Under the pieces are notes generated by a model. It had not been told where the DNA came from and searched no databases. It was given only the letters and a program-made list of their open reading frames with translations. A stretch of 64,000 bases of DNA from Bordetella genomosp. 9 (lineage in GTDB: Bacteria > Pseudomonadota > Gammaproteobacteria > Burkholderiales > Burkholderiaceae_B), in the NCBI RefSeq assembly GCF_002119725.1, contig NZ_CP021109.1:806001-870000 (forward strand), given 5' to 3'. The position numbers and the translations under genes were made by a program. Numbering within the stretch: position 1 is the first letter of the stretch; each line of letters opens with the position of its first letter. Below, in pieces: positions 1 to 8,029 of this stretch.

Positions 1-1191
1 GTCCGTGGCGCGGCTGACGAAGGTGTAGTCGCCCGGCCGCAGATCGACCGGCAGCGCGAACTGCCGCCAGGCATAGCGTCCCAGGTCCGGTCCCACGAAA
101 AACGCCGTCTTCCAATTCTGGCCGCCGTCGATGGACACCTCGACCAGCTTCACCGCATTCATGCCGCCGAAGGCCACGCCGCGGATCACATAGCGGCCGG
201 CGGGCAGGGTGCCCTCGCTTTCGAATCCATTGATCCAGGACTTCGGCTCCATCTGCCACACCGCGGGCTGATCCGGCGTTTCCTTCGCCCCCACCGGCGC
301 GATGCGGTAGCGCGTGTTCTGGATGGCCGCGGGCGTCTGTTCCGGCGTGAACGCCAGGCGCTTCAGATACTTGACGTTGTTGACGCCGGAATAGCCGGGG
401 ACGATCAGCCGCAAGGGGCCGCCGTGCGCCAGCGGAATCGGCTCGCCGTTCAGCTCCCACGCCAGCATCGCGTCCTGCATGGCCTCCAGCGGCACCGAGC
501 GCTCCACCATCACCGTGTTGGCGTCGATGCCGGCTGGCAGCGTCTCGCCGCCGCGTCCGGTCATGTAGCGCGCGCCCGCCGCCGGCCCGCCCAGCGCATC
601 GACCAGTTGCCGTACCGGCAGGCCGCTCCACATCACGCAGCCGGCCGCGCCCACGTTCCAGGGCGTCCCGGTGGGCTTGTGCGGAAAGAATTTGCGTCCG
701 TTGCCGCTGCATTGCAGGACCATGGCGATGGTCGCCACGTCCATCGTCTTGAGCTCGCCCAAGGTGATGCTGCGCGGCCGCATGACGCCTTCGACGTTGA
801 CGGACCAGGCGTCGCGGTCATTCAGGATCGAAGGGTCGGGCGGCGAGATGTTGTTGCGCACGTAGAGCTGCGACGTTGGCGTGATGACCCCGTCGCCAAA
901 GGCCGTGCGGCGGGTTTCGATCGTGTTGGGCGTGTGGACGATGAGGTCGTCGGCCTTTTTCCAGGCTGTGTAGGCGGGCAGGGGCTTGGATGGCGGCGTC
1001 GGGTTGGCGACCGCTTCCTGGGGCTTGGCGCCTGCCGCCGCGGGCGGCGCCTCCGGCGGGGACGACGGCGGCGTGTCCGCCGCGTGCGCGGCGCGTCCCA
1101 TGAGTATCGAGGATGCGAGGGCGCCAGCGGCCCCGGCAGTGCCGGCAAGCAGCCGGCGACGGTTTTCGTTGAGCTGCGACGATCGGCTCAT
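1..1191 (-). CDS. Sulfite oxidase-like molybdopterin enzyme, Tat-exported (partial, 3' end outside window)
   Basis: Periplasmic molybdoenzyme of the sulfite oxidase family, probably oxidising sulfite or a similar substrate. The reading frame runs unbroken from an ATG at 1191 to the window edge (397 codons). A twin-arginine signal (NRRRLLAG, residues 10-17) precedes a hydrophobic stretch and an Ala/Pro-rich linker to about residue 70. The molybdopterin domain holds the Mo-ligating cysteine in LQCSGNGR (Cys161). The visible end, FVSRATD, fits the C-terminal dimerisation domain. Only the extreme C-terminus is missing. A cytochrome c partner, if there is one, would lie beyond the left edge. The family is clear from the Cys motif and order of domains; the exact substrate is inferred. 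Confidence 0.85.
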   Translation of the reverse strand, partial: MSRSSQLNENRRRLLAGTAGAAGALASSILMGRAAHAADTPPSSPPEAPPAAAGAKPQEAVANPTPPSKPLPAYTAWKKADDLIVHTPNTIETRRTAFGDGVITPTSQLYVRNNISPPDPSILNDRDAWSVNVEGVMRPRSITLGELKTMDVATIAMVLQCSGNGRKFFPHKPTGTPWNVGAAGCVMWSGLPVRQLVDALGGPAAGARYMTGRGGETLPAGIDANTVMVERSVPLEAMQDAMLAWELNGEPIPLAHGGPLRLIVPGYSGVNNVKYLKRLAFTPEQTPAAIQNTRYRIAPVGAKETPDQPAVWQMEPKSWINGFESEGTLPAGRYVIRGVAFGGMNAVKLVEVSIDGGQNWKTAFFVGPDLGRYAWRQFALPVDLRPGDYTFVSRATD

Positions 1192-1389
1192 ATCCGTCTC
1201 CCCCGCCGCGCGGCCGCGGGACCGTGGATCCGGCGCCGACGCGTGTATCCGTTGTCTGGCCGTCGTCGTTCCCGCAGGAAGCGTTGACGGGCGCCCGCGT
1301 TCGGGCATTGGGGGCATTGTGTGCCTTCCGGTGTGCGCTGCCTAGCGGAAAGTCGGCGCAATCCGCTCTAGACCGGACGGAGTAGGTCA

Positions 1390-2796
1390 TCAGGACGAAG
1401 CCGCGTCCCGCGTCGCGGGAACGCCCGGCTCGCCCAGATCCCAATACAGCCCCGTCATTGCCCGCAAACCTTCGCGCAACAACGCCGGCGGCAGGTGTTC
1501 GTTGGGCGCATGCTGCGAGCAGGCGGGATACGAGTGAGGGACCCAGATGGTGCGAAGCCCGAGCACTTCCGTGAAGATGTCATTGGGCAGCGAGCCGCCC
1601 AGGTTCGGCAGGATGGCGGGCTTTTTGCCGGTCGTCTTCGCCAGCGAGGCGACGGCCCAGCGCACCCAGGGATCCGCCGGGTCCAGCCGGGTTGCCTTGA
1701 ACATGGTTTCGCGTGTCAGCGACAGTTGCACCATGGGGAAACCGTGGCGGTCCAGATGGCGTCGCAGCGCGGGCAGCAATGCGTCGGGATCCACGCCCAC
1801 CACGAAACGCAGCTGGCAGCGCGCCCAGGCCCGGGGCGGGATGGCGTTGACCGGCGTTTCGGGATTGCCCGTCTTGAAGGCCAGCACCTCGAAATTGCAC
1901 CAGCCGTACACCTGCTCGGCCGGCGTCAGCCCCGGCTCGCCCCAGTCCGGGTCGATGGCGGGGCCGTCCGCGCCGCCGTCCACTTCGCAATCGGCCAGCA
2001 CTTCCCGCACCGGGGCCGGGATCTCCTTCGGCACCCATGCGGGAATGCGGATCTGCCCGGTCGGGGAAACGATGCTGGCGATGGCGTGGGCGAGCTGGAT
2101 GCCGGGGTTGGACAGCAGCCCGCCCCAGTTGCCGGAATGGTGGCCGCCTTCGCGCGCCTCGATCGTCATGTCGAAATTCAGGCCGCCGCGCGCGCCCAGA
2201 AAAATCGTCGGACGGTCCGCACGCAGACGCGGGCCGTCCGAAGCGATCAGCAGGTCGGCGGCGAACAGGCCGCGGTGCGCCTCGCACAGTTCGCGCAGGC
2301 CCGGCGAGCCGGTTTCCTCGCCCATTTCGACCAGGTACTTGGCATTGAAACCGAGCCTGCCGCGCGTCTCCAGCACCGTGCGCAGGGCCTCCATGTTCAC
2401 CGTGTGCTGGCCTTTGTTGTCGGCGATGCCGCGGCCGTACCAGCGGCCTTGGGCTTCGGTCAGCCTCCATGGCGACAGCCCTTCATGCCATTCGGCGTCC
2501 AGTCCCCGGATCACGTCGCCGTGGCCGTAACCGAGCACCGTGGGCAGCGCCGGATCCTCGATCCGTTCCGCGTACAAAAAAGGCGCCCGTGCCTTGGGAT
2601 GCGCCAGGATGCGGCAGGCGAATCCCATCGCTTCGAATGCCGGCTGCAATTCCGTCCCCAGGTATGCCGCCAGTTCGCCCGCGCGATCCGGATTCTGGCT
2701 TTCCGTCGGGATGGCGATGCGGCGGGCCAGCCGTTCGCGGAAGGCCCCGGATTCGAAGAAATGGTCGGCACGGGCTACTGCGTCGGCGCGCGTCAT
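1390..2796 (-). CDS. M20 family metallopeptidase / dipeptidase
   Basis: Di-zinc peptidase or amidohydrolase of the M20 family, 468 residues and probably cytoplasmic (no signal peptide). Metal and catalytic residues are visible in order: GYGHGD (His92, Asp94 region), GIADNKG (Asp126, bridging), GEETG (Glu160 general base, Glu161), SDGPR, and a late HAPNEH histidine. The ATG at 2796 is chosen because it has a GAGAGG ribosome site. The frame stays open to 3003, but that start would overlap the upstream DUF1428 gene. Zn-peptidases of this group act on dipeptides or N-acyl amino acids; the substrate cannot be told from sequence. It follows the DUF1428 gene in the same direction with a 68-base gap. 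Confidence 0.88.
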   Translation of the reverse strand: MTRADAVARADHFFESGAFRERLARRIAIPTESQNPDRAGELAAYLGTELQPAFEAMGFACRILAHPKARAPFLYAERIEDPALPTVLGYGHGDVIRGLDAEWHEGLSPWRLTEAQGRWYGRGIADNKGQHTVNMEALRTVLETRGRLGFNAKYLVEMGEETGSPGLRELCEAHRGLFAADLLIASDGPRLRADRPTIFLGARGGLNFDMTIEAREGGHHSGNWGGLLSNPGIQLAHAIASIVSPTGQIRIPAWVPKEIPAPVREVLADCEVDGGADGPAIDPDWGEPGLTPAEQVYGWCNFEVLAFKTGNPETPVNAIPPRAWARCQLRFVVGVDPDALLPALRRHLDRHGFPMVQLSLTRETMFKATRLDPADPWVRWAVASLAKTTGKKPAILPNLGGSLPNDIFTEVLGLRTIWVPHSYPACSQHAPNEHLPPALLREGLRAMTGLYWDLGEPGVPATRDAASS

Positions 2797-2864
2797 GGTG
2801 TCCCTCTCGGTCGTGGCGGAGCTGACGGTATAACACCAGCGCCGCCCGGCGCGCGACCGCCGGC

Positions 2865-3218
2865 TCAGGCTTCGAGCACGGTGGCGAACCCGCCGTAGAT
2901 CATGCGCTTGCCGTCGAAGGGCATCGGGGCGCGATCGGGGGACAGGCGGGGGTCTTCCATCGCCGCCTTCATGCCCCGGTCGCGCACTTCGCGCGACGGC
3001 CACGCTATCCAGGCGAACACGACCGCTTCGCCCGGCTCACGCTTCACCGCCATGGGAAAGGACGTGATCTTGCCTTCCGGCACGTCGTCTTCCCAGCACT
3101 CCACCACCTTCAGCGCGCCGTGTTCCTTGAATACCGCCGCGGCCGCCTCGGCATGCCTGATATAGGCCTCGCGGTTTTCGCGCGGCACGGCGGCCACGAA
3201 TCCATCTACGTAAGTCAT
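2865..3218 (-). CDS. DUF1428 family protein
   Basis: Small cytoplasmic protein of 117 residues matching the DUF1428 family, which has a ferredoxin-like dimeric alpha/beta-barrel type fold. It begins MTYVDGFV and contains the family-typical segments CWEDDVPEGK and SFPMAVK, then FAWIAWPSRE and MPFDGKRMIYGGF near the end. The start at 3218 has a strong AGGAGGA ribosome site. No catalytic role is established for the family. It lies upstream of the M20 peptidase and may be co-transcribed with it. Confidence 0.88.
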   Translation of the reverse strand: MTYVDGFVAAVPRENREAYIRHAEAAAAVFKEHGALKVVECWEDDVPEGKITSFPMAVKREPGEAVVFAWIAWPSREVRDRGMKAAMEDPRLSPDRAPMPFDGKRMIYGGFATVLEA

Positions 3219-3474
3219 CGTTCTATCCTCCTGTCGGGATGGCGCGGCGCGCCCCGTGCGCGCCGCCGTCCCGCCCTGTCGACGACCGGCATGCGCCAGG
3301 ATCGACATGGCGCGGGCGCGCCGCCGTCATTGCGCCTTTTCATTCCGCATCGCGCAAGGGGACATTCCGCCATGGGCACACCTGCGAAGGTAGGATAGCG
3401 ATGCGGCGTGCAACCGCGCCGCGGGCGGCATCGCGCATCGCGATGCCGCCCATGCCGCTTCCCGAAGGACATCC

Positions 3475-4755
3475 ATGACCGGCAACCCATCCCCCGCGGC
3501 TGCGGCCGCACCGCTCAGCGACGCGGCCGTCGAATCCCTGCGCGCCCGCACGCCGGGTACGCGCACGACGGTCCACTTCAATCACGCGGGCGCCTCGCTG
3601 CCGTCTGCCGACACCCTGGACGCCGTGCGCGCCCACCTGCTGCTGGAGGCCGAACGCGGGCCCATCGAAGCGGCGTCGATGGCGATGGAGCAGGCGGAGC
3701 AGGCCCGTGCGCTGGGGGCCGCGCTCTTCAATGCCGAGCCGTCCGAGGTCGCGCTGACCACGGGCAATTCGGCCGGCTGGGGCAGCGCCTTTGCCGCGCT
3801 TGGCCCGTGGAAGCCGGGCGACCGCATCCTGGTGGGCCGGCACGAATGGGGCGGCAACGTGGCGGCGATGCGCTTGCTCGCCGGCGGCGCCGGCGCCAGC
3901 ATCGAAGTCATCCCTTCGGACGACGCCGGCACGGTCGATCCGGACGCGCTGCAAGCCATGATCGACGACCGCGTGCGCCTGATATCGGTGACCTGGCTGC
4001 CGGCCAATGGCGGATTGATCAATCCTGCGGCCCGGGTGGGCGAGGTGGCGCGCCGCCACGGTATTCCCTACTTCATCGATGCCGCGCAGGCGGCCGGCCA
4101 ATTGCCCATCGACGTGCGCGCCCTCGGCTGCGACGTGCTTGCCGCGGTGGGACGCAAGGCCTTGCGCGCACCGCGCGGCACGGGGCTGCTATACGTACGC
4201 CGGGATTTCCTGCCGCGCCTGACGCCCGCGATGCTGGACGCGCATTCCGCCCCGCTGGATGGGCGCGGCGAACCGGCCATGCTCGAGAGCGCCGCGCGCT
4301 TCGAACCGGCCGAACGTTCCTATGCCTTGCTGTGCGGTCTTGCCAGCGCGCTGCGCCAGGCCCTGGATATCGGCATCGACGCCATCCGCGCCCGCGTCGA
4401 CCGCAATGCGAGCGTCTTGCGCGAGGAGCTGGCCGGCATTCCGGGCGTGCGCGTGCTGGACCAGGGACGCGAGCGGTCGGGCCTGGTGTCCTTCGCCATC
4501 GAAGGCATGGACGCCGGCGCGGTTGCCGCGGCGCTGGGGCGGCAAGGCATTTCGATCGGCAGCAACGGCGTGCGCTACACGCCGTTCGATATGCTGGCGC
4601 GCGGTCTGACGGATATCGCGCGGGCGTCGGTCAGCTACCTGACCACCGATGCGGAAATCGGCCGCCTGACCGAGGCCGTGCGGAAACTGGCCGCCGGCTA
4701 CATGCCCATCGACAGGAATCCGCCGTCCACGGGCAAGGTGACGCCGGTGACGTAG
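3475..4755 (+). CDS. Aminotransferase class V-fold PLP-dependent enzyme
   Basis: Fold-type I PLP enzyme of the class V group (cysteine desulfurase / isopenicillin N epimerase-like), 426 residues. Seen in order: the N-terminal FNHAGASLPS segment, LTTGNSAGW near the cofactor phosphate, FIDAAQAAGQ with the PLP-pyridine aspartate (Asp202), and VGRKALRAPRGTG carrying the Schiff-base lysine (Lys228). No desulfurase active-site cysteine loop was recognised, so an epimerase, lyase or transaminase role is as likely. The start has an AAGGA ribosome site 6 bases upstream. The last 19 codons run antisense into the 3' end of the convergent SDR gene, so the C-terminal tail beyond about residue 407 looks like read-through rather than family sequence. 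Confidence 0.85.
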   Translation: MTGNPSPAAAAAPLSDAAVESLRARTPGTRTTVHFNHAGASLPSADTLDAVRAHLLLEAERGPIEAASMAMEQAEQARALGAALFNAEPSEVALTTGNSAGWGSAFAALGPWKPGDRILVGRHEWGGNVAAMRLLAGGAGASIEVIPSDDAGTVDPDALQAMIDDRVRLISVTWLPANGGLINPAARVGEVARRHGIPYFIDAAQAAGQLPIDVRALGCDVLAAVGRKALRAPRGTGLLYVRRDFLPRLTPAMLDAHSAPLDGRGEPAMLESAARFEPAERSYALLCGLASALRQALDIGIDAIRARVDRNASVLREELAGIPGVRVLDQGRERSGLVSFAIEGMDAGAVAAALGRQGISIGSNGVRYTPFDMLARGLTDIARASVSYLTTDAEIGRLTEAVRKLAAGYMPIDRNPPSTGKVTPVT

Positions 4756-5468
4756 CTGCCGGCGCGCGACGCCAGGTAGACTGCCGCGCCGGCCAGCTCG
4801 TCGAGTTCGCCGAAACGTCCCATGGGGATGCGCGACAAGGCCCGCGTCTTGCGGGCTTCGGTCATCGCGCCGCGGTTCAGGTCGGTCAGGAAGAAGCCCG
4901 GCGCGATCGCGTTGACGCGGACGCCGCGCGGCGCCCACTCGGCGGCCAGCGATTCGGTCATCGCGCGTACGCCGTGCTTGCTGACGCAGTAAGGGCCGTT
5001 GCGCGGAAAGCCGCGAAACGACGCCATGGACGCAATGTTGATGATGACGCCCTCGCCGCGCGCGGCCATCGGCGCGCCGAAGCGCGTGCATGCGAACCAC
5101 ACGCTTTTCACGTTGGTGTCCATCAGGCGGTCGTAGTCGGCTTCGTCGAAGTTTTCCGCATCGTTCAACGTCATCACGCCCTGCGCGTTGACCAGTATGT
5201 GCGGCGTATCGCCCGCCGCATCGAGTTGCGCCGCCAGGCTTTCCAGCGCGCCGATATCCGTGGCATCCAGCGCAAAGGCGCGCGACTGCCGGCCCAGCGC
5301 GCGGATGCCGTCGCCCGTTTCGTTCAGCTTGTCGCCGCGCCGTCCGGCGACGTGCACATCGGCGCCCGCCCGCGCCAGTCCCATCGCGATGGCGCGCCCG
5401 ATGCCGCTGCCGCCGCCGATGACCAGCGCCTGGCGGCCCGACAGGGTGAAGAGTTCTTCATGTGTCAT
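4698..5468 (-). CDS. SDR family NAD(P)-dependent oxidoreductase
   Basis: Classical short-chain dehydrogenase/reductase, 256 residues, resembling gluconate 5-dehydrogenase / KduD-type enzymes. The nucleotide-binding GGGSGIG is at residues 18-24, a variant NAQG (usual NNAG) is near 94-97, and the catalytic set is Ser147 (IASMAS), Tyr160 and Lys164 (YCVSK). The C-terminus, LPVDGGFLSMGM, is canonical for the family, so this gene owns the 57-base overlap with the convergent class V enzyme. The start at 5468 has an AAGGAG site. It sits 27 bases downstream of an IclR regulator and is likely co-transcribed with it. Together with the divergent TRAP transporter it suggests catabolism of a hydroxy or sugar acid, by inference. 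Confidence 0.9.
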   Translation of the reverse strand: MTHEELFTLSGRQALVIGGGSGIGRAIAMGLARAGADVHVAGRRGDKLNETGDGIRALGRQSRAFALDATDIGALESLAAQLDAAGDTPHILVNAQGVMTLNDAENFDEADYDRLMDTNVKSVWFACTRFGAPMAARGEGVIINIASMASFRGFPRNGPYCVSKHGVRAMTESLAAEWAPRGVRVNAIAPGFFLTDLNRGAMTEARKTRALSRIPMGRFGELDELAGAAVYLASRAGSYVTGVTLPVDGGFLSMGM

Positions 5469-5495
5469 GCCTGCTCCTTGGTGGAAGATGAAGCG

Positions 5496-6308
5496 TCAGG
5501 GCGTGGCGCCCGTGTCCTGTGCGTAGCCCAGCCGCTCGGACAGTTGCCGGCTGCAGCGCTGCAGCGGCCCGCGAACGGCCTGCAGCTTCTGATGCGTCAT
5601 GCGATGGCGCGGCCCGACCACGCACATGGATCCGATGACTTGGCCGCTGTAGCAGAAGACCGGCATGGCGATGCAGCGCAGCCCTTCGTGCTGCTCGGCG
5701 TCGTCGATGGCATAGCCGGCCGTACGGATGCGCCGCAGCTCCGCTTCGAAAGCCTCGCGCGTGGTGATGGTCTTGGCGGTGTGGGCGACCATCGTGGTGC
5801 GCGCCAGGACCGCGCGGATTTCCGCGTCGGGCAGCCAGGCGGCGATGGCCTTGCCCACCGCGGTGCAATAGATCGGCCGTTCGGCGCCCACGTTCTGCAC
5901 CACGCGCACGGGTCCGTCCGCTTCGCGCTTCGCGGCAATGGTAACGACGCCGTCCATCCATGCCGCCACGCTGGTGCCTTCGTCGGTTTCGGCCGTCAGC
6001 GTTTCGAGGATCGGCTGCGCGATCTCGCCCAGCTGCTCGACGCTCCACTTCTGCCCCGTCATGCGGTGCAGCTTGGGCGTCAGCGCATAGCCGCGCGTGG
6101 TCCCATCCTGGCGCAGATAGCCCAGCGCGACGAGCGTGCGCAGCAGATGATGCGCGGTGCTGCGATGCAGGCCCAGGCGGCGCGCCGCATCGGCCAGCGT
6201 CATCGGACCCGTGGCCGCCGCAATCATCTCCAATGCGGCCAGGCCGCGTTCCAGGGAACGATGCGTGACATTCGCAACGGATGCGCCGGCGGCGGGGTCG
6301 TGTTTCAT
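5496..6308 (-). CDS. IclR family transcriptional regulator
   Basis: DNA-binding regulator of 270 residues. The N-terminal winged helix-turn-helix covers about residues 15-75 (SLERGLAALEMI, then LADAARRLGLHRSTAHHLLRTL). The C-terminal IclR effector domain follows, with CTAVGKAIAAWLP and the family-typical CIAMPVF segment. The start at 6308 gives the usual family length; the frame stays open upstream to 6479, but that would run into the divergent TRAP gene region. The gene is divergent to the TRAP transporter operon and precedes the SDR gene, so it probably controls both. A palindrome immediately upstream (6312-6328) is a good operator candidate. Confidence 0.9.
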   Translation of the reverse strand: MKHDPAAGASVANVTHRSLERGLAALEMIAAATGPMTLADAARRLGLHRSTAHHLLRTLVALGYLRQDGTTRGYALTPKLHRMTGQKWSVEQLGEIAQPILETLTAETDEGTSVAAWMDGVVTIAAKREADGPVRVVQNVGAERPIYCTAVGKAIAAWLPDAEIRAVLARTTMVAHTAKTITTREAFEAELRRIRTAGYAIDDAEQHEGLRCIAMPVFCYSGQVIGSMCVVGPRHRMTHQKLQAVRGPLQRCSRQLSERLGYAQDTGATP

Positions 6309-6311
6309 AGT

Positions 6312-6328
6312 ATCGAACAGTGTTTGAT
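6312..6328. promoter_or_regulatory. Candidate IclR operator palindrome
   Basis: ATCGAACA-G-TGTTTGAT is an inverted repeat with 8-base arms and one mismatch, 4 bases upstream of the iclR-type start codon and about 105 bases upstream of the TRAP binding-protein gene. Size and placement fit an IclR-family operator with autoregulation plus control of the divergent operon. Protein binding is inferred. Confidence 0.5.
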
Positions 6329-6432
6329 GCCACGTTTCAGCGCCTAGAATGGCAGCACCAGAGACCGCGCGCAAGCGGCAGGAAGGGCACGAGAAGTCCT
6401 GGCGGCACATCGGGCACACGAGGAGACGAATG

Positions 6433-7446
6433 ATGACGATCCGGATCAGGCGGTTCGCGCGCCGGCACGCGCGCGCCATCGGTGTCGCGCTTGGGTTGCT
6501 GGCGTTATGCGGAGCGCCGGCGGCGCAGGCGCAGAAAACCTATACGCTGCGGCTGAACCACGTACTCGGTCCCAAGGAACCTTTTCATGAGGGCTTCCTG
6601 GAATGGGCGAAAGCCGTCGAAAAGCGTACCCAGGGCGGCCTGAAAATCCAGGTCTTCCATAGCGCCCAGCTGGGCGTGGAGGAAGACATCATCGAGCAGA
6701 TGCGGCAAGGCGCCGCCATCGGCCAGAACACCGATGCCGCGCGGCTGGGCAACTATGTGCCCGGCATCGCCGTCATGAACGGCCCTTATTTCGTGGAGAC
6801 GCTGGACGAAGTCGCGCGCCTGCGCGAGTCGCCCACGGTCGCGAAATGGACGGACGAACTCGCGTCCCGGCATGGCCTGAAAGTGGTGTGCTTCGATTGG
6901 GTGCAGGGCTATCGGCACTTCTTCACCAACCGGCCGGTGCGCAAGCCGGCCGACCTGGAGGGCGAGCGCGTCCGCACGCCGCCGGCGCCTATCTGGCAGG
7001 AATCCATACGGTCGCTCGGCGCGTCGCCCGTGGCGCTGGCATTCGGCGAGATGTACCCCGCCCTGCAACAGAAGGCCATCGACGGCGTGGAGCTGGTCTA
7101 CAACAATATTCCCGGCGGACGCTTCTACGAAGTGCTGAAGTTCGCCAATGAAACCCGGCACATCATGCTGCTGAACTTCGAGGTGGTCAGCGCCAGGTTT
7201 TTCGACAGCCTGCCCGCCGATTACCAGAAGGCGCTTGTGGAGGAATGCAGCAATGTCGGCATCCGCACGTCCAAACGCGTCCTCGAACTCGAGGATGGCG
7301 TGCGGGAGCAATTGCGCAAGCGGGGCATGACGATTGTTCAGGACGTCGATATCGCCGCCTTTCGCAAGGCGGGCGAGCAGGCCTATCGGGCCTTGAACCT
7401 GATGGACGCGCGCCGCGCCGTGTACGCGGATATCGGCAAGAACTAG
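6433..7446 (+). CDS. TRAP transporter substrate-binding protein (DctP family)
   Basis: Periplasmic solute-binding protein of a TRAP transporter, 337 residues. The N-terminus is a basic region, a hydrophobic core and AQAQK as the signal peptidase site (about residue 34). The mature protein starts YTLRLNHVLGP, typical of DctP proteins. EMYPALQQKAIDGVE and YNNIPGGRFYEV near residues 210-240 match the conserved ligand-binding region. An AGGAG site at 6421-6425 lies 7 bases before the ATG at 6433; an adjacent ATG at 6430 is also possible. It is followed by the two membrane subunits. The ligand is probably a small carboxylate, by family. Confidence 0.9.
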   Translation: MTIRIRRFARRHARAIGVALGLLALCGAPAAQAQKTYTLRLNHVLGPKEPFHEGFLEWAKAVEKRTQGGLKIQVFHSAQLGVEEDIIEQMRQGAAIGQNTDAARLGNYVPGIAVMNGPYFVETLDEVARLRESPTVAKWTDELASRHGLKVVCFDWVQGYRHFFTNRPVRKPADLEGERVRTPPAPIWQESIRSLGASPVALAFGEMYPALQQKAIDGVELVYNNIPGGRFYEVLKFANETRHIMLLNFEVVSARFFDSLPADYQKALVEECSNVGIRTSKRVLELEDGVREQLRKRGMTIVQDVDIAAFRKAGEQAYRALNLMDARRAVYADIGKN

Positions 7447-7452
7447 GCGCGC

Positions 7453-7480
7453 CGGGCGGCGCCAACGGAAACGCCGCCCG
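7453..7480 (+). promoter_or_regulatory. Intercistronic stem-loop between TRAP SBP and permease genes
   Basis: Nine-base complementary arms (7453-7461 and 7472-7480, CGGGCGGCG and its complement) around a 10-base loop, starting 6 bases after the stop of the binding-protein gene. There is no T tract. Such a hairpin could stabilise the upstream message and so favour high expression of the binding protein over the permeases; that role is inferred. Confidence 0.4.
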
Positions 7481-7531
7481 CGCGGCGCCGTGGCGGCAAA
7501 GCGGACGGCGCAACCGGCGGGGGAGCACGAC

Positions 7532-8029
7532 ATGACGCGATTTCTGCTGCATCTGCGGCGCGCCGAGGCGCTGGCGGCCGCGACTTTCCTGGTGGCGATG
7601 GTGCTGCTGATTTTCGCGGGCGGCATTGCCCGCCTGATGCATCATCCCTTGAACTGGACCACCGACGTCGCAACCTGCCTGTTCGCGTGGGCCTGTTTCC
7701 TGTGCGCCGATATCGCCTGGCGCAACGACAGCCTGATGTCCATCGATCTCGTCACGCGCGCCTTGCCCACGCGCTTGCGCGCCGCCTGCGCCACGTTCAA
7801 CTATGTGGTCATCGTCGCGTTCCTGGTTTATGTCGCCGCGATGGGGGGCTGGCTGTCGTGGATCAGCCGGGCGCGAAGCTTCCAGGGCATGCCAGGCGTC
7901 AGCTATTCCTGGGTCACATTGAGCATGCCGGTGGGCGCGGTGCTGCTGCTGATCACGACCTGGCAGAAAGTGCGCGCCTCGCGCGGCGCGGCCGTTGCGC
8001 CGGCACGGACGGAGGAAACGCCGTGCTGA
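7532..8029 (+). CDS. TRAP transporter small permease (DctQ family)
   Basis: Inner-membrane subunit of 165 residues with four hydrophobic segments (about residues 15-35, 48-65, 88-110 and 128-148). It carries the typical loop CFLCADIAWRNDSLMSIDLV, where DctQ proteins have a conserved polar patch. The ATG at 7532 is preceded by a GGGGGAG site. The stop codon overlaps the GTG start of the large permease, which points to translational coupling. It forms the membrane complex with the large subunit. Confidence 0.88.
   Translation: MTRFLLHLRRAEALAAATFLVAMVLLIFAGGIARLMHHPLNWTTDVATCLFAWACFLCADIAWRNDSLMSIDLVTRALPTRLRAACATFNYVVIVAFLVYVAAMGGWLSWISRARSFQGMPGVSYSWVTLSMPVGAVLLLITTWQKVRASRGAAVAPARTEETPC

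Noticed and set aside
1390-3003. Longer form of the M20 peptidase starting at 3003.
   Set aside because: It would overlap the DUF1428 gene, while the ATG at 2796 has a good ribosome site and the family start.
3408-6347. Open frame of 979 codons on the plus strand.
   Set aside because: It runs in another frame over the class V enzyme and antisense to the SDR and IclR genes, has the Arg/His/Gln-rich composition of a GC-rich shadow, and no family motif.
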